Part shown: positions 54,755 through 64,000 of the stretch, piece by piece | Position numbering within the stretch: the first letter of the stretch is position 1 | Layout of the letters: the number at the start of each line of letters is the position of its first letter | NCBI RefSeq assembly: GCF_014196425.1 | Contig: NZ_JACIDR010000003.1 | Span: 1 to 64,000, forward strand | Reading direction: 5' to 3' | Length of the DNA: 64,000 bases | From: Hansschlegelia beijingensis | Lineage (GTDB): Bacteria > Pseudomonadota > Alphaproteobacteria > Rhizobiales > Methylopilaceae | Made by a program: the position numbers and the translations under genes | Notes under the pieces: model-generated | The model's database searches: none | Told to the model about the DNA's origin: nothing | The model's input: the letters and a program-made list of their open reading frames with translations, nothing else

Positions 54755-55789
54755 CTAGGAGAGCAGTCCACCGCCGCGCGGGGCGAGCGGATTGTCGAGC
54801 AGCGCCGCGCGGTCCGGCCGGTCGGGCGCGACCCGTCCGGCGAAGGCGGCGTAGAGCGTCGCGAGCAGGTCGGCCGGCAGACCTTCGCCGATCGCGACGA
54901 GCCGCGTGCGGGCGTCTCCGTCCGGCCAGGAGTCGAGGAAGCGCGGCTCGGCGAACACATGCCGCACGCCCTGCACGACGAGCGGGCGCCGCGGGTCCTC
55001 GGCGATCTTCACGAGGCCCTTCAGGCGCAGCAGCTTCGGCGCATGCGCCGAGCGCAACAGGTCGACGAACATGTCGTAGCTCGCCCGCGTCAGCGGCGCT
55101 TCGCTGGCGAGCGAGACGGCCCGGATCGCGCCATGGCCCTCCGCGAGCGGCGTCAGATCCAGCGCCCGCGGCGAGGCCTCGGCGAACAGGGACGAGGCGT
55201 CCGCGTCCTGCGCCTCCAGGAGCTCGGCGGCGGGGTTCAGCCGGCGGATCAGGCCGGTCGTGCGCTCGACGTCCTCCGGACTGGCGAGGTCGAGCTTCGA
55301 CAGCGCGACGCGGTCGGCCATCGCGACCTGTCGGGCCGCTTCCGGATGCGCCGCCATGGTCTCGGGGGCCGTGGTCGGGTCGACGACGGCGAGCACGGCG
55401 GCGAGCCGGTAGCGCATCGCCAGATAGGGATGCAGCGTCAGGGTCTGCAGGATGGGAACCGGATCGGCCAGGCCGCTGGTTTCGATCGCCAGCCGCCGGA
55501 ACGGCGGAATGCGGCCATTGTCGCGCGCCCGCAGGAGATCCTCGAGCGTGTTGATCAGGTCTCCGCGCAGCGAGCAGCACAGGCAACCCCCGGCGAGAGC
55601 GACCACGCCGTCCGCGACATGCTCGACCAGCAGATGATCGACGCCGATCTCGCCGGCCTCGTTGATCACCACCGCGGCGTCGGCGAGCGCCGGGTCGCGC
55701 AGCAGCCGGTTGAGCAGGGTGGTCTTGCCGGCTCCGAGGAACCCGGTCAGCACCGCAAGCGGGATCGGCTCCGGGCGTCTGTCGGTCAT
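54755..55789 (-). CDS. CobW/P47K-family GTPase
   Basis: A 344-aa G3E-type GTPase. Walker A is G-F-L-G-A-G-K-T-T near the start, and the metal-binding G-C-L-C-C-S is present, followed by the CobW C-terminal domain. Such proteins move zinc, cobalt or iron to target enzymes. The ATG at 55789 is 20 bases after the carboxypeptidase gene on the same strand. Zinc delivery to cell-wall enzymes is one possibility, not shown here. Confidence 0.88.
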   Translation of the reverse strand: MTDRRPEPIPLAVLTGFLGAGKTTLLNRLLRDPALADAAVVINEAGEIGVDHLLVEHVADGVVALAGGCLCCSLRGDLINTLEDLLRARDNGRIPPFRRLAIETSGLADPVPILQTLTLHPYLAMRYRLAAVLAVVDPTTAPETMAAHPEAARQVAMADRVALSKLDLASPEDVERTTGLIRRLNPAAELLEAQDADASSLFAEASPRALDLTPLAEGHGAIRAVSLASEAPLTRASYDMFVDLLRSAHAPKLLRLKGLVKIAEDPRRPLVVQGVRHVFAEPRFLDSWPDGDARTRLVAIGEGLPADLLATLYAAFAGRVAPDRPDRAALLDNPLAPRGGGLLS

Positions 55790-55809
55790 CTGCGGAACCG
55801 CGGTCGCGA

Positions 55810-57150
55810 TCAGAAGGCGGACTTGCCGTTGGTGGGCGCGGCGTTGCGGTAGATCGAACCCGGCACCGGCTGGGCGCCGTCGCCCGTCTTCAGGGCGGGC
55901 TTGAGATCGATCTTCTTGTCGCGCTTGAGCGCCGCCGGCGCCGTCTTCGGTTTCGGAGGCGTCTTCCTCGATGCGGTCGACTTCTGGGATGCAGCCTTGC
56001 CTTTCGGAGCCGCGAGCGAGCGCACCTTGGCGGAGCCCGGCTTCACCGTCTGCCCAGCGACGGCGGGGGTCGTTCCCGGCGTCGGCGCGAAGGCCGACGG
56101 CGCGTCCTCGTTCACGCCGCTCGGCTCGCCAGCGACCTGGGTCTGCCCCGGCACGGGCGACGCGGACACCAGGATCGGCGACACCGCGGGCTTCGTCATC
56201 AGCCGCTCGGCCCAGGGATGGCTCTCCGCCGCCTTGCGGAGCGCCGTGCGCTCCTTGGCGTAAGCCTTGCCGCACATCTGCTCCCTGAGGTCGAGCGTGA
56301 AGGCGGCGGTGACGTCCCGCATCGAACCCAGCGCGCCCCGCGCCGACGTCGCCTGGAAGCCGCGCTCGAAGGCGTCGATCGCCTTCTCGGACCGCGTCAG
56401 CGGATTGGGCGCGCCGAGGATCACGGTGACCAGCTGGCGGCCGCCGCGCGTCGCGGTGGCCACCAGATTGTAGCCGGCCGAGCAGGTGTAGCCGGTCTTC
56501 ATGCCGTCGGCTTCGGGATAGCGGCCGATCAGGCCGTTGTGGTTGCGCAGGATCCGGTCGCCGATCCGCAGCGCCTCGATGTTGAACAGCGAGGCGTGCT
56601 CGGGATGCTGCCGGAGCAGCGTCACGGCCAGCACCGCGAAGTCCCGGGCGGTGCTGCGCTGAAGATCCGGTCCCGGCCTGACCGGCAGGCCGTGCGGATT
56701 GACGAAGTTCGAGTTCGTCATGCCGATCTGCTGCGCCGTCCGGTTCATCTCGGCCACGAAGGCCTCGAAGCTGCCCGACACGCCCTCCGCCAGCGTGACG
56801 GCGATGTCGTTGGCGGACTGCACCATCAGCATCTTGAGCGCGTCGTCGACGGTGACCGTCTGGCCGACCTGGAAGCCCATCTTGCTCGGCGGCTCGGCCT
56901 GCGCGCGGGCGCTGTAGACCAGCGGGGTCTGCGGCGTCAGCCGGCCGGCCTTTATGGCGTTGAGCACGACCAGCGTCGTCATCAGCTTGGTGAGGGACGC
57001 CGGGTACCAGGGTGTGGTCGCCTCATTGGCCTCGAGCACGCCGCCGGTGCGGACGTCGACCACGATCATCGGGTTGGCGGCCGCGAAGCCGGTCCAGCCG
57101 AGCATGAGAGCGAGAAGGGGCGCCGCGAGGCGGCGGATCTGCATCGTCAT
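55810..57150 (-). CDS. D-alanyl-D-alanine carboxypeptidase (S11)
   Basis: A 446-aa penicillin-binding-protein-type carboxypeptidase. A signal peptide ends near A-A-A-N-P. The active-site motifs are S-L-T-K (in Y-P-A-S-L-T-K-L), S-A-N and K-T-G (in G-M-K-T-G-Y-T). It trims the terminal D-Ala of peptidoglycan stem peptides in the periplasm. The C-terminal 130 residues are Lys/Pro/Ala-rich and disordered. The start is probably the ATG at 57150; a TTG at 57162 is weaker. Confidence 0.92.
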   Translation of the reverse strand: MTMQIRRLAAPLLALMLGWTGFAAANPMIVVDVRTGGVLEANEATTPWYPASLTKLMTTLVVLNAIKAGRLTPQTPLVYSARAQAEPPSKMGFQVGQTVTVDDALKMLMVQSANDIAVTLAEGVSGSFEAFVAEMNRTAQQIGMTNSNFVNPHGLPVRPGPDLQRSTARDFAVLAVTLLRQHPEHASLFNIEALRIGDRILRNHNGLIGRYPEADGMKTGYTCSAGYNLVATATRGGRQLVTVILGAPNPLTRSEKAIDAFERGFQATSARGALGSMRDVTAAFTLDLREQMCGKAYAKERTALRKAAESHPWAERLMTKPAVSPILVSASPVPGQTQVAGEPSGVNEDAPSAFAPTPGTTPAVAGQTVKPGSAKVRSLAAPKGKAASQKSTASRKTPPKPKTAPAALKRDKKIDLKPALKTGDGAQPVPGSIYRNAAPTNGKSAF

Positions 57151-57255
57151 CGGCGGACTCAAAACATGCGTGCAGGGTCGCCCGCGCGCGACGGCTGCGG
57201 CGAGCGGCGAGCGGCGATCGGCTTTTTGGCTGGGTCATGCTTAGCCTCTGGAGCC

Positions 57256-59046
57256 TCAATTGCCAATCGCGGGGGCGCCGGGAGGCGCCGTCAGCTCCTG
57301 GGCGGCGACCAGTCCGGCGAAGGCCCCGCCGGAGGCGACCAGCTCGGCGAAGGAGCCGCGCTCGACGATCCGTCCATGGTCGAACACAAGCACGAGATCG
57401 GCGCTGCGCACGGTCGCCAGCCGGTGCGCGATGACCAGCGTGGCGCGCCCGCGGCGGGCCTCGTCGAGCGCGGCCTGGACGCGCGTCTCGGTGCCGGCGT
57501 CGAGCGCGCTGGTGGCCTCGTCCAGCACCAGCACCGGCGGGTCCTTGAGCAGCGCGCGGGCGATCGCGAGCCGCTGGCGCTCGCCGCCGGAGAGCGACGC
57601 GCCGCGTTCGCCCAGAAGCGTCCCGAACCCCTCGGGCAGCCGGCGGACGACGTCGAGCACCTGCGCCTTGGCGCAGGCCGCCTCGAGCTCGGCCTCGGTC
57701 GCGTCGGGCTTGCCGACGCGCAGATTGTCCGCGATCGAGCGGGCGAACAGCATCGGCTCCTGGAACACCACCCCGACGTTCCGGCGCAGCCCGTCGAGCG
57801 TCATGTCGCGGATGTCGACCCCGTCGATCGTGACGCGGCCCGCCTGCGGGTCGAAGGCGCGGTGCAGCAGGGCGAGCGTGGTGGACTTGCCCGAGCCGGT
57901 GGCGCCGACGAGCGCCACCATCTCGCCCGGCCGCGCCTCGAAGCTGACGTCGACCAGCGTCGGCCGGCCGGGCTCGTAGGAGAAGCAGACGCCCTCGAAG
58001 GCGACGTGGCCCGCGAGCCGGCCCGGATCGCGGGCGCCGGGCCGGTCGGCCACCTCCGGCCGCTCGTCCACCAGATCGAGCATCTCGCCGATGCGGGGCG
58101 CGTTCAGCAGCAGCATGTTGATCAGCGACACGGCGTCGCCGAGCCGCGCGATCACCAGGCCCGCGAGCGCCGCGAAGGTCACGATCTCGCCGACGGAGGC
58201 CAGCCCCTGGGCGTTCAGCGCCGCGCCGGCGAGCACGACGCCGAGCACGGTCATCGTGCCGGCCGCCGGCGTCGCGGCCGCCGCGTAGGCCCACCAGGAC
58301 AGCACCGGCATCTGCACGTCGAGCAGCCGGCGCATCACGCCGTTCAGCCCCGCCATCTCGGCGTTCACCCGCGCGAAGCTCTGCACCACCGCGACCGAGC
58401 CGATCGCGTCCGCGGCGCGCTGCGCGAGGTCGGAGTGGTAGCTCTCGACGTTCTCCTGCCGGTTCTGCGTCAGCCGCAGCAGCAGCGTGATCGCGATCCC
58501 GAACACCACCGCGAGCGCGATCAGGATTGAGCCGAGCCACGGGTTCAGCGCGAGGCTCGCCGGCAGCAGCGCGATCAGTCCGACCAGGGTGGCGCAGCCG
58601 GAGCGGAAGAAGGACAGCCAGACGTCCGCGAGCGCGTTCGCGCCGGTGATGAGCGCCTTCACGATCCGCCCCGAATGGGTGCGGCGGTGAAAGCTGAGCG
58701 GCAGCGACAGCGCGTGGCCGAACACTTCCGTCATCACGGCGAGCCGCCGGCGGTGCGAGAGGCGGTCGGCGTGCAGCCCCACCAGCACGCGCCCGCCGAT
58801 GGCGGCGAGCGCGAGCGCCGCCCACAGCGCGGCCGTCGTCCCGATCCCGTCGCCGCCCTTGGTCAGCTGGTCGATGATCCGCCCGAACAGCACCGGCTCG
58901 GCGAACGCCGCGACCGCAAGCGCGACATTGCCGACGGCAAGCCAGCCGGCGAGCCTCCGCTCGTCGCCGAGCAGGCCCCAGGTGCGCCGGTAGATCGCCA
59001 GGACGCTGCGCGTCCGCGCGGGCACGGATGAAGTCGGCGCCGGCAT
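57256..59046 (-). CDS. ndvA: Cyclic beta-1,2-glucan ABC exporter (NdvA/ChvA type)
   Basis: A 596-aa half-size ABC exporter with six membrane spans (about 20-330) and an ATPase domain: Walker A G-A-T-G-S-G-K-S-T-T, signature L-S-G-G-E-R-Q-R-L, Walker B V-L-V-L-D-E-A-T. Overall pattern (I-Y-R-R-T-W-G-L-L, the E-P-V-L-F-G-R-I-I-D segment) fits NdvA. It would export cyclic beta-glucan to the periplasm, needed for osmotic adaptation and host interaction in rhizobia. The glucan synthase NdvB is not in the window. Confidence 0.87.
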   Translation of the reverse strand: MPAPTSSVPARTRSVLAIYRRTWGLLGDERRLAGWLAVGNVALAVAAFAEPVLFGRIIDQLTKGGDGIGTTAALWAALALAAIGGRVLVGLHADRLSHRRRLAVMTEVFGHALSLPLSFHRRTHSGRIVKALITGANALADVWLSFFRSGCATLVGLIALLPASLALNPWLGSILIALAVVFGIAITLLLRLTQNRQENVESYHSDLAQRAADAIGSVAVVQSFARVNAEMAGLNGVMRRLLDVQMPVLSWWAYAAAATPAAGTMTVLGVVLAGAALNAQGLASVGEIVTFAALAGLVIARLGDAVSLINMLLLNAPRIGEMLDLVDERPEVADRPGARDPGRLAGHVAFEGVCFSYEPGRPTLVDVSFEARPGEMVALVGATGSGKSTTLALLHRAFDPQAGRVTIDGVDIRDMTLDGLRRNVGVVFQEPMLFARSIADNLRVGKPDATEAELEAACAKAQVLDVVRRLPEGFGTLLGERGASLSGGERQRLAIARALLKDPPVLVLDEATSALDAGTETRVQAALDEARRGRATLVIAHRLATVRSADLVLVFDHGRIVERGSFAELVASGGAFAGLVAAQELTAPPGAPAIGN

Positions 59047-59285
59047 CGGGAGGCTCGCGGGGGTTCGGAGGAACCGCTTGTTTGCCCCACTGCGCGGCTT
59101 CGCGCCAGAGCCCGTCAGGGAGCCTCTGGGGCCGCCCGGCGGCCGCGGGGACGTCGTCGATCGGCGGCATGGTTAACGGCTTGTTTACTATGGCGGTCAA
59201 AAGTGGCCGCAGGCGGTTCGGCGCGCCGCGTCGTCAACAGTTTCGCAAGGCTTCCGCGACCGCGGGGGCTCTCGGGGTGGGTCAT

Positions 59286-62200
59286 ATGAGCGTGAGCGAT
59301 CCGAGGGGCCGCCGGTCCGAGCGCATGGCGCCGGAGCAGGAAGCGCGGCCGCTCATCGAGCTCTCCGAGCGTCTCGCCCATGCGCGGCGGTCCGGCGATC
59401 CGGCGCCCGAGGAGCTCGAAAGGCTGGTCGGCATGCTCGCGCAGCGTGTCCCGGAGGCCGACGACCGTCTGACCAAGGCGCTGGAGGGCCTCGCCCGCTG
59501 GGCCGAGACCGCCAAGCGCGTCGAGGCGGCCGAGCCCGCGCCGTCCGCTGCGGCCCTCGCGCCGTCCGCTGCGGCCCCTGCGCCGCTCGCGGCGGCCCCT
59601 GAGCCCCAGCCGGAGCCCCGCGTCGCGCCCGAGGTCGAGGCGCGTCTGACCGACTTCGCCCGCACGCTGACCGAGGCGCCCCGCGCCGCTCCGGCGCCCG
59701 CCGCGCCGCCGCGCCGCGACGCGCCCCCGATCGCCTCCCTGAGGGCCGCGCTGGCCGAGATCGCCGCGCGGCAGAAGACGCTCGACGACGAGGCCGACGC
59801 CTCGCCGGCCCTGCGGCCGGCGCCCGCGCCCAAGGCCGCCGCCCGACCCGCCATCGATCCCGACGTCATCGCCGGGATGCGCTCGGAGATCGAGCGGCTC
59901 AGCCGCACGGTCGAGGAGCTGCCGCGGCGCTCGGATCTCGACGAGCTCACCAGCGAGATGGCGACGCTGTCGCGGCTGCTCGGCGCCGCCATGCCTTCGG
60001 GCCTGGACTCCGGCGCGCTGAAGGCGATCGACGCCCTGGTCACCCAGGTCGAGGAGATGCGCGGCCACGCGGCCAGCCCCCAGGTCATTTCGGAGCTCGC
60101 CGAAGAGCTGAAGGCCATCTCGGCCCGGCTCGACGTGATCGGCCCGCGCAGCGCCGACGCTGTCGAGGCGCTCGCGCAGCGCATCGAGGAGGTGCGCGGC
60201 GAACTCGATCATTTCCCCCGCGCCTCCGCGGTCGGCGAGCTTTCGGCCGAGATCCAGTCGATCGTCGCCCGGCTCGACCGGCACGAGAGCGCCGCGATCC
60301 CGGCGCGCGAGGCGGTCGAGGGACTGACCGGCCAGGTCGAGGCGCTCGACGGCAAGATCGACGCGATCGCCGAGGCGTCCCGCGCCCGCGCCGAGGAACT
60401 CGATCGCATGAACGAGGCCTTCCGGGCCGAGCTCGATGCGCGCCCCCGGGCGGACGCGATGAGCGATCTCGGCCGCCAGATCGAGGCGCTGACCGAGGGC
60501 CTCAAGGCGCGGCCGCCGGTCGCCCCGAGCGCCGCAGCCTTCAAGGACATCACGGGCAAGCTCGAGGTCATCGACGACAAGATCGAGAAGATCGCCGCGG
60601 TCGCCCGGCCCGAGGCGATCGACGGGCTCGGCCGCAAGATCGACACGCTCGCCACCAGCCTCTCGGCGCGCTCCGTCGCGCCGGCGCCGGAGGCCGTCGG
60701 AGAACTCGTCAGCAGCGTCGACGGCCTGAGCGAGCGGATCGACGACATGGCCGCGGCGACGCGCGCCCGTGGCGCCTCGTTCGACCGCGTCGAGGAAGCG
60801 GTGCGCTCGATCGCCGAACAGCTGCTCGTCGCCCGTCCCGGCGAGGTTCAGTCCTCGGCGGCGCTGGAGGAGCAGATCGGCCGCATCGTCAGCGGCCTGG
60901 AGCGCAATGACGGCCGGCTGGACGATCTCAACGCCGCAATGAGCGGCGTCGCCGCCCGCATCGAGCAGAGCTGCGTCAGTCTTGGCGCCGAGGCCGCGCG
61001 CGCGGCCGCCGACGCCACCCGCTCCGCGCTCTCGGGCGGCGGGGCGAGCGGCGAGATCGCGCAGGCGCTCGCCGAACTGAGGGCTGCGGCCTCGCAGGCC
61101 GAGCGCCGCACCGCCGACACGCTCGACGCAGTCCGCCTGACGCTGGAGCGGCTGCTCGAGCGCATGGAGGACGGCCCGCGCGCGCCGGCCCCCGCCGCCG
61201 TGTCCGAATGGACGCCTCCGCCGGCGCCCGAACAGGAGCGCCCGCGCGCGCCCGTCGAAGCGCCGAGCGCCAAGGCCACGGAGGCCGCGCGCGCCGCGGC
61301 GCGCCGCGCGATGGCCGAGCTCGAGGCGGAGGCGCCCGAAAAGCCGCTCCCGCCCGTCCGTCCGGAGCCCGAGACCACGCCGTTCCGGCCGATCGAGCTC
61401 GACCTCGATCTCTCCCCCGACCATCCGCTGGAACCCGGCAGCGCGCCGCATGGCCGCGGCGAATTCGTCGGCCAGTCCTCCGCGGCCCAGACCGCGGCGT
61501 CCTTCATCGCGGCCGCGCGCCGCGCCGCGGTTCAGTCGGCGGCCGAAGACGAGGCGGCGGCGACCGCCGAGACCGAGCCGACGCCCGCCTCGCGGCTGTC
61601 CGGCGTCATCGCCGCTCTCAAGGCCCGCAAGCGGCCGGTCCTGACCGGCGTCGGCGCCGCGCTGATCGTTCTGGCCGCGCTTTACGTTGCGAGCGGGATG
61701 ACCGGCGGCGATCCCGAGACGGCGCCGGAGACGGGGCCTGCCGCGCAGTCTGAACAGTCTGAACAGTCTGGGCAGTCTGAGCCGTCGAGCTCCGCGCAGG
61801 CCGAGGACGATGCGCCTGCGGCGGCGGAGCCCGCGCCCGAGCCTGAGCCCGAGCCCGGTTCCGAGCCTCAGGCCGAGCCTCGGACCGAGGCCGAGGACGC
61901 GCCTGCTCCTGCGCCGGCCGAGAAGCGCTCGGAGATCGCCCCGCCGGCGACCGGCGCCACGGCGGCGCCCGCGCCGGACGCTGACCTGGACGCGCCGGCC
62001 AAGATCGCGGCGCCGCGCGCCCCTGCCGCCGACCTGACCCAGTACGCCTTCGGGAGCGCCGCCCCGGCGACCGCGCCGAAGGGCCCGGACGCCTGGAAGG
62101 CCGCCGATCCGGTGACCACCGGTTCGATCTCCCGCGGCAAGGAGGATCTTCCGCCCGCGCTCGGCAAGTCGCTGCTGGGCAGCAAGGCGCTGGCGGGCGA

Positions 62201-62807
62201 CCCCGCGGCGCAGTTCGAACTGGCCGCCCGCCTGCTCGAGGGCCGCGGCGCGGCGCCGGATCCGACGGCCGCCGCCCGGTGGCTCGAGAAGGCCGCCGGT
62301 CAGGGCCTCGCCCCTGCGCAGCACCGGCTGGGAAGCCTCTACGAGAAGGGCACGGGCGTCACGCGCGACATCCAGACGGCGCGCCGCTGGTACGAGCAGG
62401 CCGCCGCCTCCGGCAATGTCCGGGCGATGCACAATCTCGGCGTGATCCATGCCGAGGGCGGGCTGGGCAAGCCCGACTACAACGCCGCCGTGGTGTGGTT
62501 CCGCATGGCCGCGGAGCGCGGCCTCGTGGACAGCGAGTACAATCTCGCGGTGCTGCGGGCGCGCGGCCTCGGCGGCAAGCGCGACCTCGCGGAGGCCTAC
62601 AAATGGTTCGCGCTGGCCGCCGCCCAGGGCGACGAGGACGCCGCCCGCAAGCGCGACGAGGTGGGCAAGGCGCTCGGCGCCGCGCTCCCTGCCGCGAAGG
62701 CGGCGGTCGACGCGTTCCGGGCGCGGCCCGTCGACGCGGCCGCCAACACGATCGCCGAGCCCCCGGGGGGCTGGGACCAGCCGGCGGCCAAGACCGCCAG
62801 GCGCTGA
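59286..62807 (+). CDS. PodJ-like polar protein with Sel1 repeats
   Basis: A 1173-aa protein. An Ala/Pro-rich start is followed by long coiled-coil segments (about 195-640), an acidic Pro/Glu-rich region, one membrane span (about 785-808, V-G-A-A-L-I-V-L-A-A-L-Y-V-A-S), an Ala/Pro/Glu-rich periplasmic linker, and four Sel1-type repeats from about 965 (A-A-R-W-L-E-K-A-A-G-Q-G, A-R-R-W-Y-E-Q-A-A, V-V-W-F-R-M-A-A, Y-K-W-F-A-L-A-A). This architecture is that of Caulobacter PodJ and its Rhizobiales relatives, which organise a cell pole. No peptidoglycan-binding domain is seen at the C-terminus. Confidence 0.83.
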   Translation: MSVSDPRGRRSERMAPEQEARPLIELSERLAHARRSGDPAPEELERLVGMLAQRVPEADDRLTKALEGLARWAETAKRVEAAEPAPSAAALAPSAAAPAPLAAAPEPQPEPRVAPEVEARLTDFARTLTEAPRAAPAPAAPPRRDAPPIASLRAALAEIAARQKTLDDEADASPALRPAPAPKAAARPAIDPDVIAGMRSEIERLSRTVEELPRRSDLDELTSEMATLSRLLGAAMPSGLDSGALKAIDALVTQVEEMRGHAASPQVISELAEELKAISARLDVIGPRSADAVEALAQRIEEVRGELDHFPRASAVGELSAEIQSIVARLDRHESAAIPAREAVEGLTGQVEALDGKIDAIAEASRARAEELDRMNEAFRAELDARPRADAMSDLGRQIEALTEGLKARPPVAPSAAAFKDITGKLEVIDDKIEKIAAVARPEAIDGLGRKIDTLATSLSARSVAPAPEAVGELVSSVDGLSERIDDMAAATRARGASFDRVEEAVRSIAEQLLVARPGEVQSSAALEEQIGRIVSGLERNDGRLDDLNAAMSGVAARIEQSCVSLGAEAARAAADATRSALSGGGASGEIAQALAELRAAASQAERRTADTLDAVRLTLERLLERMEDGPRAPAPAAVSEWTPPPAPEQERPRAPVEAPSAKATEAARAAARRAMAELEAEAPEKPLPPVRPEPETTPFRPIELDLDLSPDHPLEPGSAPHGRGEFVGQSSAAQTAASFIAAARRAAVQSAAEDEAAATAETEPTPASRLSGVIAALKARKRPVLTGVGAALIVLAALYVASGMTGGDPETAPETGPAAQSEQSEQSGQSEPSSSAQAEDDAPAAAEPAPEPEPEPGSEPQAEPRTEAEDAPAPAPAEKRSEIAPPATGATAAPAPDADLDAPAKIAAPRAPAADLTQYAFGSAAPATAPKGPDAWKAADPVTTGSISRGKEDLPPALGKSLLGSKALAGDPAAQFELAARLLEGRGAAPDPTAAARWLEKAAGQGLAPAQHRLGSLYEKGTGVTRDIQTARRWYEQAAASGNVRAMHNLGVIHAEGGLGKPDYNAAVVWFRMAAERGLVDSEYNLAVLRARGLGGKRDLAEAYKWFALAAAQGDEDAARKRDEVGKALGAALPAAKAAVDAFRARPVDAAANTIAEPPGGWDQPAAKTARR

Positions 62808-62917
62808 CGCCGGGCGCGCGACTGTCTCCGAAAGGCGACGCTCGCGCGGCCGCTGCGGGCCAGGCGCCTGTTCGCCCTCGCGCCGGCTGCTATTCTCGGG
62901 GCGATTGAGGGCTCCGA

Positions 62918-63400
62918 ATGACGCTCATCGCATCAGAGCCGGTCGGGGAGGATCGCGAGATCCCCGAGATTCCGCTGGCGCTCGGCCTGGCGGGGCTCGT
63001 GCCGTTCATCGCGCTGTCGCTGGTCATCGCGCTCCGTCCTGCGTCGGCCGAAGGCGTCGACGTGCCGGCCGCGCTCACGGCCTATGGCGCGGTGATCCTC
63101 TCTTTCCTCGGCGGCGTCCATTGGGGCCTCGCCCTGAGGCATCCGTCCCGCGAGACGCGGAACCTGCTCTACGCCCTGGCGATCGCGCCGCCGCTCTGGA
63201 GCTGGCTCGGCCTGATGGCCGGCGGGGCCACGGGCCTCGGGCTCATGGCCTTGGGTCTGGCGGCCCATGGCGCTGTGGACGCGGCGCGCTCCACCCGCTT
63301 CGCGGCGCCCCGCTGGTATCCCCGGCTGCGCATCCTGCTGGCGACGCTCGCCACGATCTCGACCACGGCCGCAGCGGTGGTGGTGGCCCATGCCGGATGA
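62918..63400 (+). CDS. DUF3429 membrane protein
   Basis: A 160-aa inner-membrane protein with four to five hydrophobic spans and the DUF3429 hallmark Y-G-A-V-I-L-S-F-L-G-G-V-H-W-G-L-A. Function is unknown. It stands 110 bases after the PodJ-like gene on the same strand. Confidence 0.82.
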   Translation: MTLIASEPVGEDREIPEIPLALGLAGLVPFIALSLVIALRPASAEGVDVPAALTAYGAVILSFLGGVHWGLALRHPSRETRNLLYALAIAPPLWSWLGLMAGGATGLGLMALGLAAHGAVDAARSTRFAAPRWYPRLRILLATLATISTTAAAVVVAHAG

Positions 63401-63488
63401 GCCCAGATTGGAAAACGTCGCCGGGAGTGCTAGCTGTGCCCTCCGAGCGGGCTCGGTAACGTCTTCGGGGGCGGCAGGTTTCGTGAAA

Positions 63489-64000
63489 ATGAGCGTGGTG
63501 CTGCAGGCGGTCGGTGGCGCGGCCGTGGCGATGGTGTTGTGCATGGCGGCGGGTTCCGCCCAGGCCGCGGACCTGGCGTCGGAGGCGCCTGCGGTCGCGG
63601 CGCAGGCTCCGGCCGCGGAGAGCGCGCTGCAATTCCACTCGCCTTTCGGCCCCTGCGAGATGAACTGCTCGGCCACGATCTATGTCGGCCGCTACATCAG
63701 CACGCCGATGTCGGACATCTTCGCCAAGTTCAAGACCGCGCCCTGGAACTGGAAGACCAAGGACTCGACGCTGGTCAGCGGCTCGTTCTCGCGCGAGGTG
63801 CTGACCTATCGGGACCTCTGGGCGTTCGAGACCGAGATCGGCGTCGGCAAGCGCTTCGGCGCGCTGGAGGCGGCGGAAGCCTGGGGCGCGCTGTACTGGC
63901 GCTGGAAGGCGTTCCCCTGGAACGACTACGTCCGCACCACGGTGGCGGTCTCGACCGGCCTCAACTGGGCCTCGAAGATCGACGGCATCGAGCGCGACAA
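63489..64000 (+). CDS. Outer-membrane-like protein, 3' cut by window end
   Basis: The first 170 codons of a protein with a signal peptide (M-S-V-V-L-Q-A-V-G, cleavage near S-A-Q-A-A-D). The mature part alternates aromatic and polar residues (I-Y-V-G-R-Y-I, W-A-F-E-T-E-I-G-V-G-K-R-F) as in a small beta-barrel outer-membrane protein. A GTG two codons upstream is an alternative start. No stop occurs before the window ends. Confidence 0.65.
   Translation, partial: MSVVLQAVGGAAVAMVLCMAAGSAQAADLASEAPAVAAQAPAAESALQFHSPFGPCEMNCSATIYVGRYISTPMSDIFAKFKTAPWNWKTKDSTLVSGSFSREVLTYRDLWAFETEIGVGKRFGALEAAEAWGALYWRWKAFPWNDYVRTTVAVSTGLNWASKIDGIERD

Noticed and set aside
59115-62450. Long minus-strand frame (1111 codons) opposite the PodJ-like gene
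   Set aside because: Composition is Arg/Gly-dominated with no domains; the plus strand has coiled coils, a membrane span and Sel1 repeats.

Overview
The window is about 64 kb of GC-rich chromosome from an alphaproteobacterium, most probably a member of the Hyphomicrobiales (Rhizobiales). The main evidence is the block rplU-rpmA-(GNAT)-obgE ... proB-proA-nadD-rsfS-rlmH-envC/M23-ctpA-divergent polysaccharide deacetylase-rppH. A cyclic beta-glucan (NdvA-type) exporter and a PodJ-like polar protein with Sel1 repeats support this. The genus cannot be fixed from the sequence alone.

Region 1 (1-9009) is a sulfur and thiocyanate block. After about 1 kb with no convincing gene come a response-regulator receiver protein, a flavin-reductase-like protein, a persulfide-dioxygenase-type metallo-beta-lactamase-fold protein and a divergent pair of small envelope proteins. 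Next is a cobalt-type thiocyanate hydrolase operon. Its beta and alpha subunits are fused into one polypeptide, followed by the gamma subunit with its C-T-L-C-S-C metal site, a small activator-like protein, a HupE/UreJ metal permease (probably for cobalt), an unknown 103-aa protein and a TauE/SafE anion exporter. Together these could take up metal, hydrolyse thiocyanate to carbonyl sulfide and ammonia, and handle reduced sulfur. No carbonyl sulfide hydrolase is visible.

Region 2 (9209-27031) is a genomic island inserted in the 3' part of a tRNA-Gly(GCC) gene. A perfect 51-bp direct repeat flanks it: the intact tRNA is at 26984-27058 and a displaced 3' tRNA fragment with the original terminator is at 9163-9259. 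Matching 24-bp arm-type repeats lie just inside both ends. The integrase is interrupted by a one-base frameshift. The cargo is almost entirely defence-like: McrBC; a three-gene methylase/helicase/GIY-YIG nuclease cassette; a two-gene PD-(D/E)XK nuclease cassette; a serine recombinase; and a three-gene cassette made of an SMC/RecF-like ATPase, a histidine kinase with an N-terminal helical (possibly HEAT-like) region, and a receiver domain fused to a phosphotransferase-like kinase. The last cassette is the best candidate for an undescribed system. Its final gene appears to be cut off at the island edge.

Region 3 (27059-49087) is core chromosome: a lipoprotein/DUF2235 hydrolase pair, a ProXp-ala-type deacylase whose ribosome binding site and start codon lie inside a strong hairpin, ribosomal proteins L21 and L27, a tandem GNAT protein, obgE, an RTX-type secreted protein, an ahpD/ahpC peroxide module divergent from an OxyR-like regulator lacking the usual second cysteine, then the proline, NAD, ribosome-maturation and cell-wall block, and an acyl-CoA synthetase.

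Region 4 (49115-64000) is envelope-oriented: a JmjC/cupin protein translationally coupled to a flippase-acetyltransferase fusion, a fatty-acyl-CoA synthetase, a CobW GTPase, a D,D-carboxypeptidase, the glucan exporter, the PodJ-like protein, a DUF3429 membrane protein, and an outer-membrane-like protein cut by the window end.
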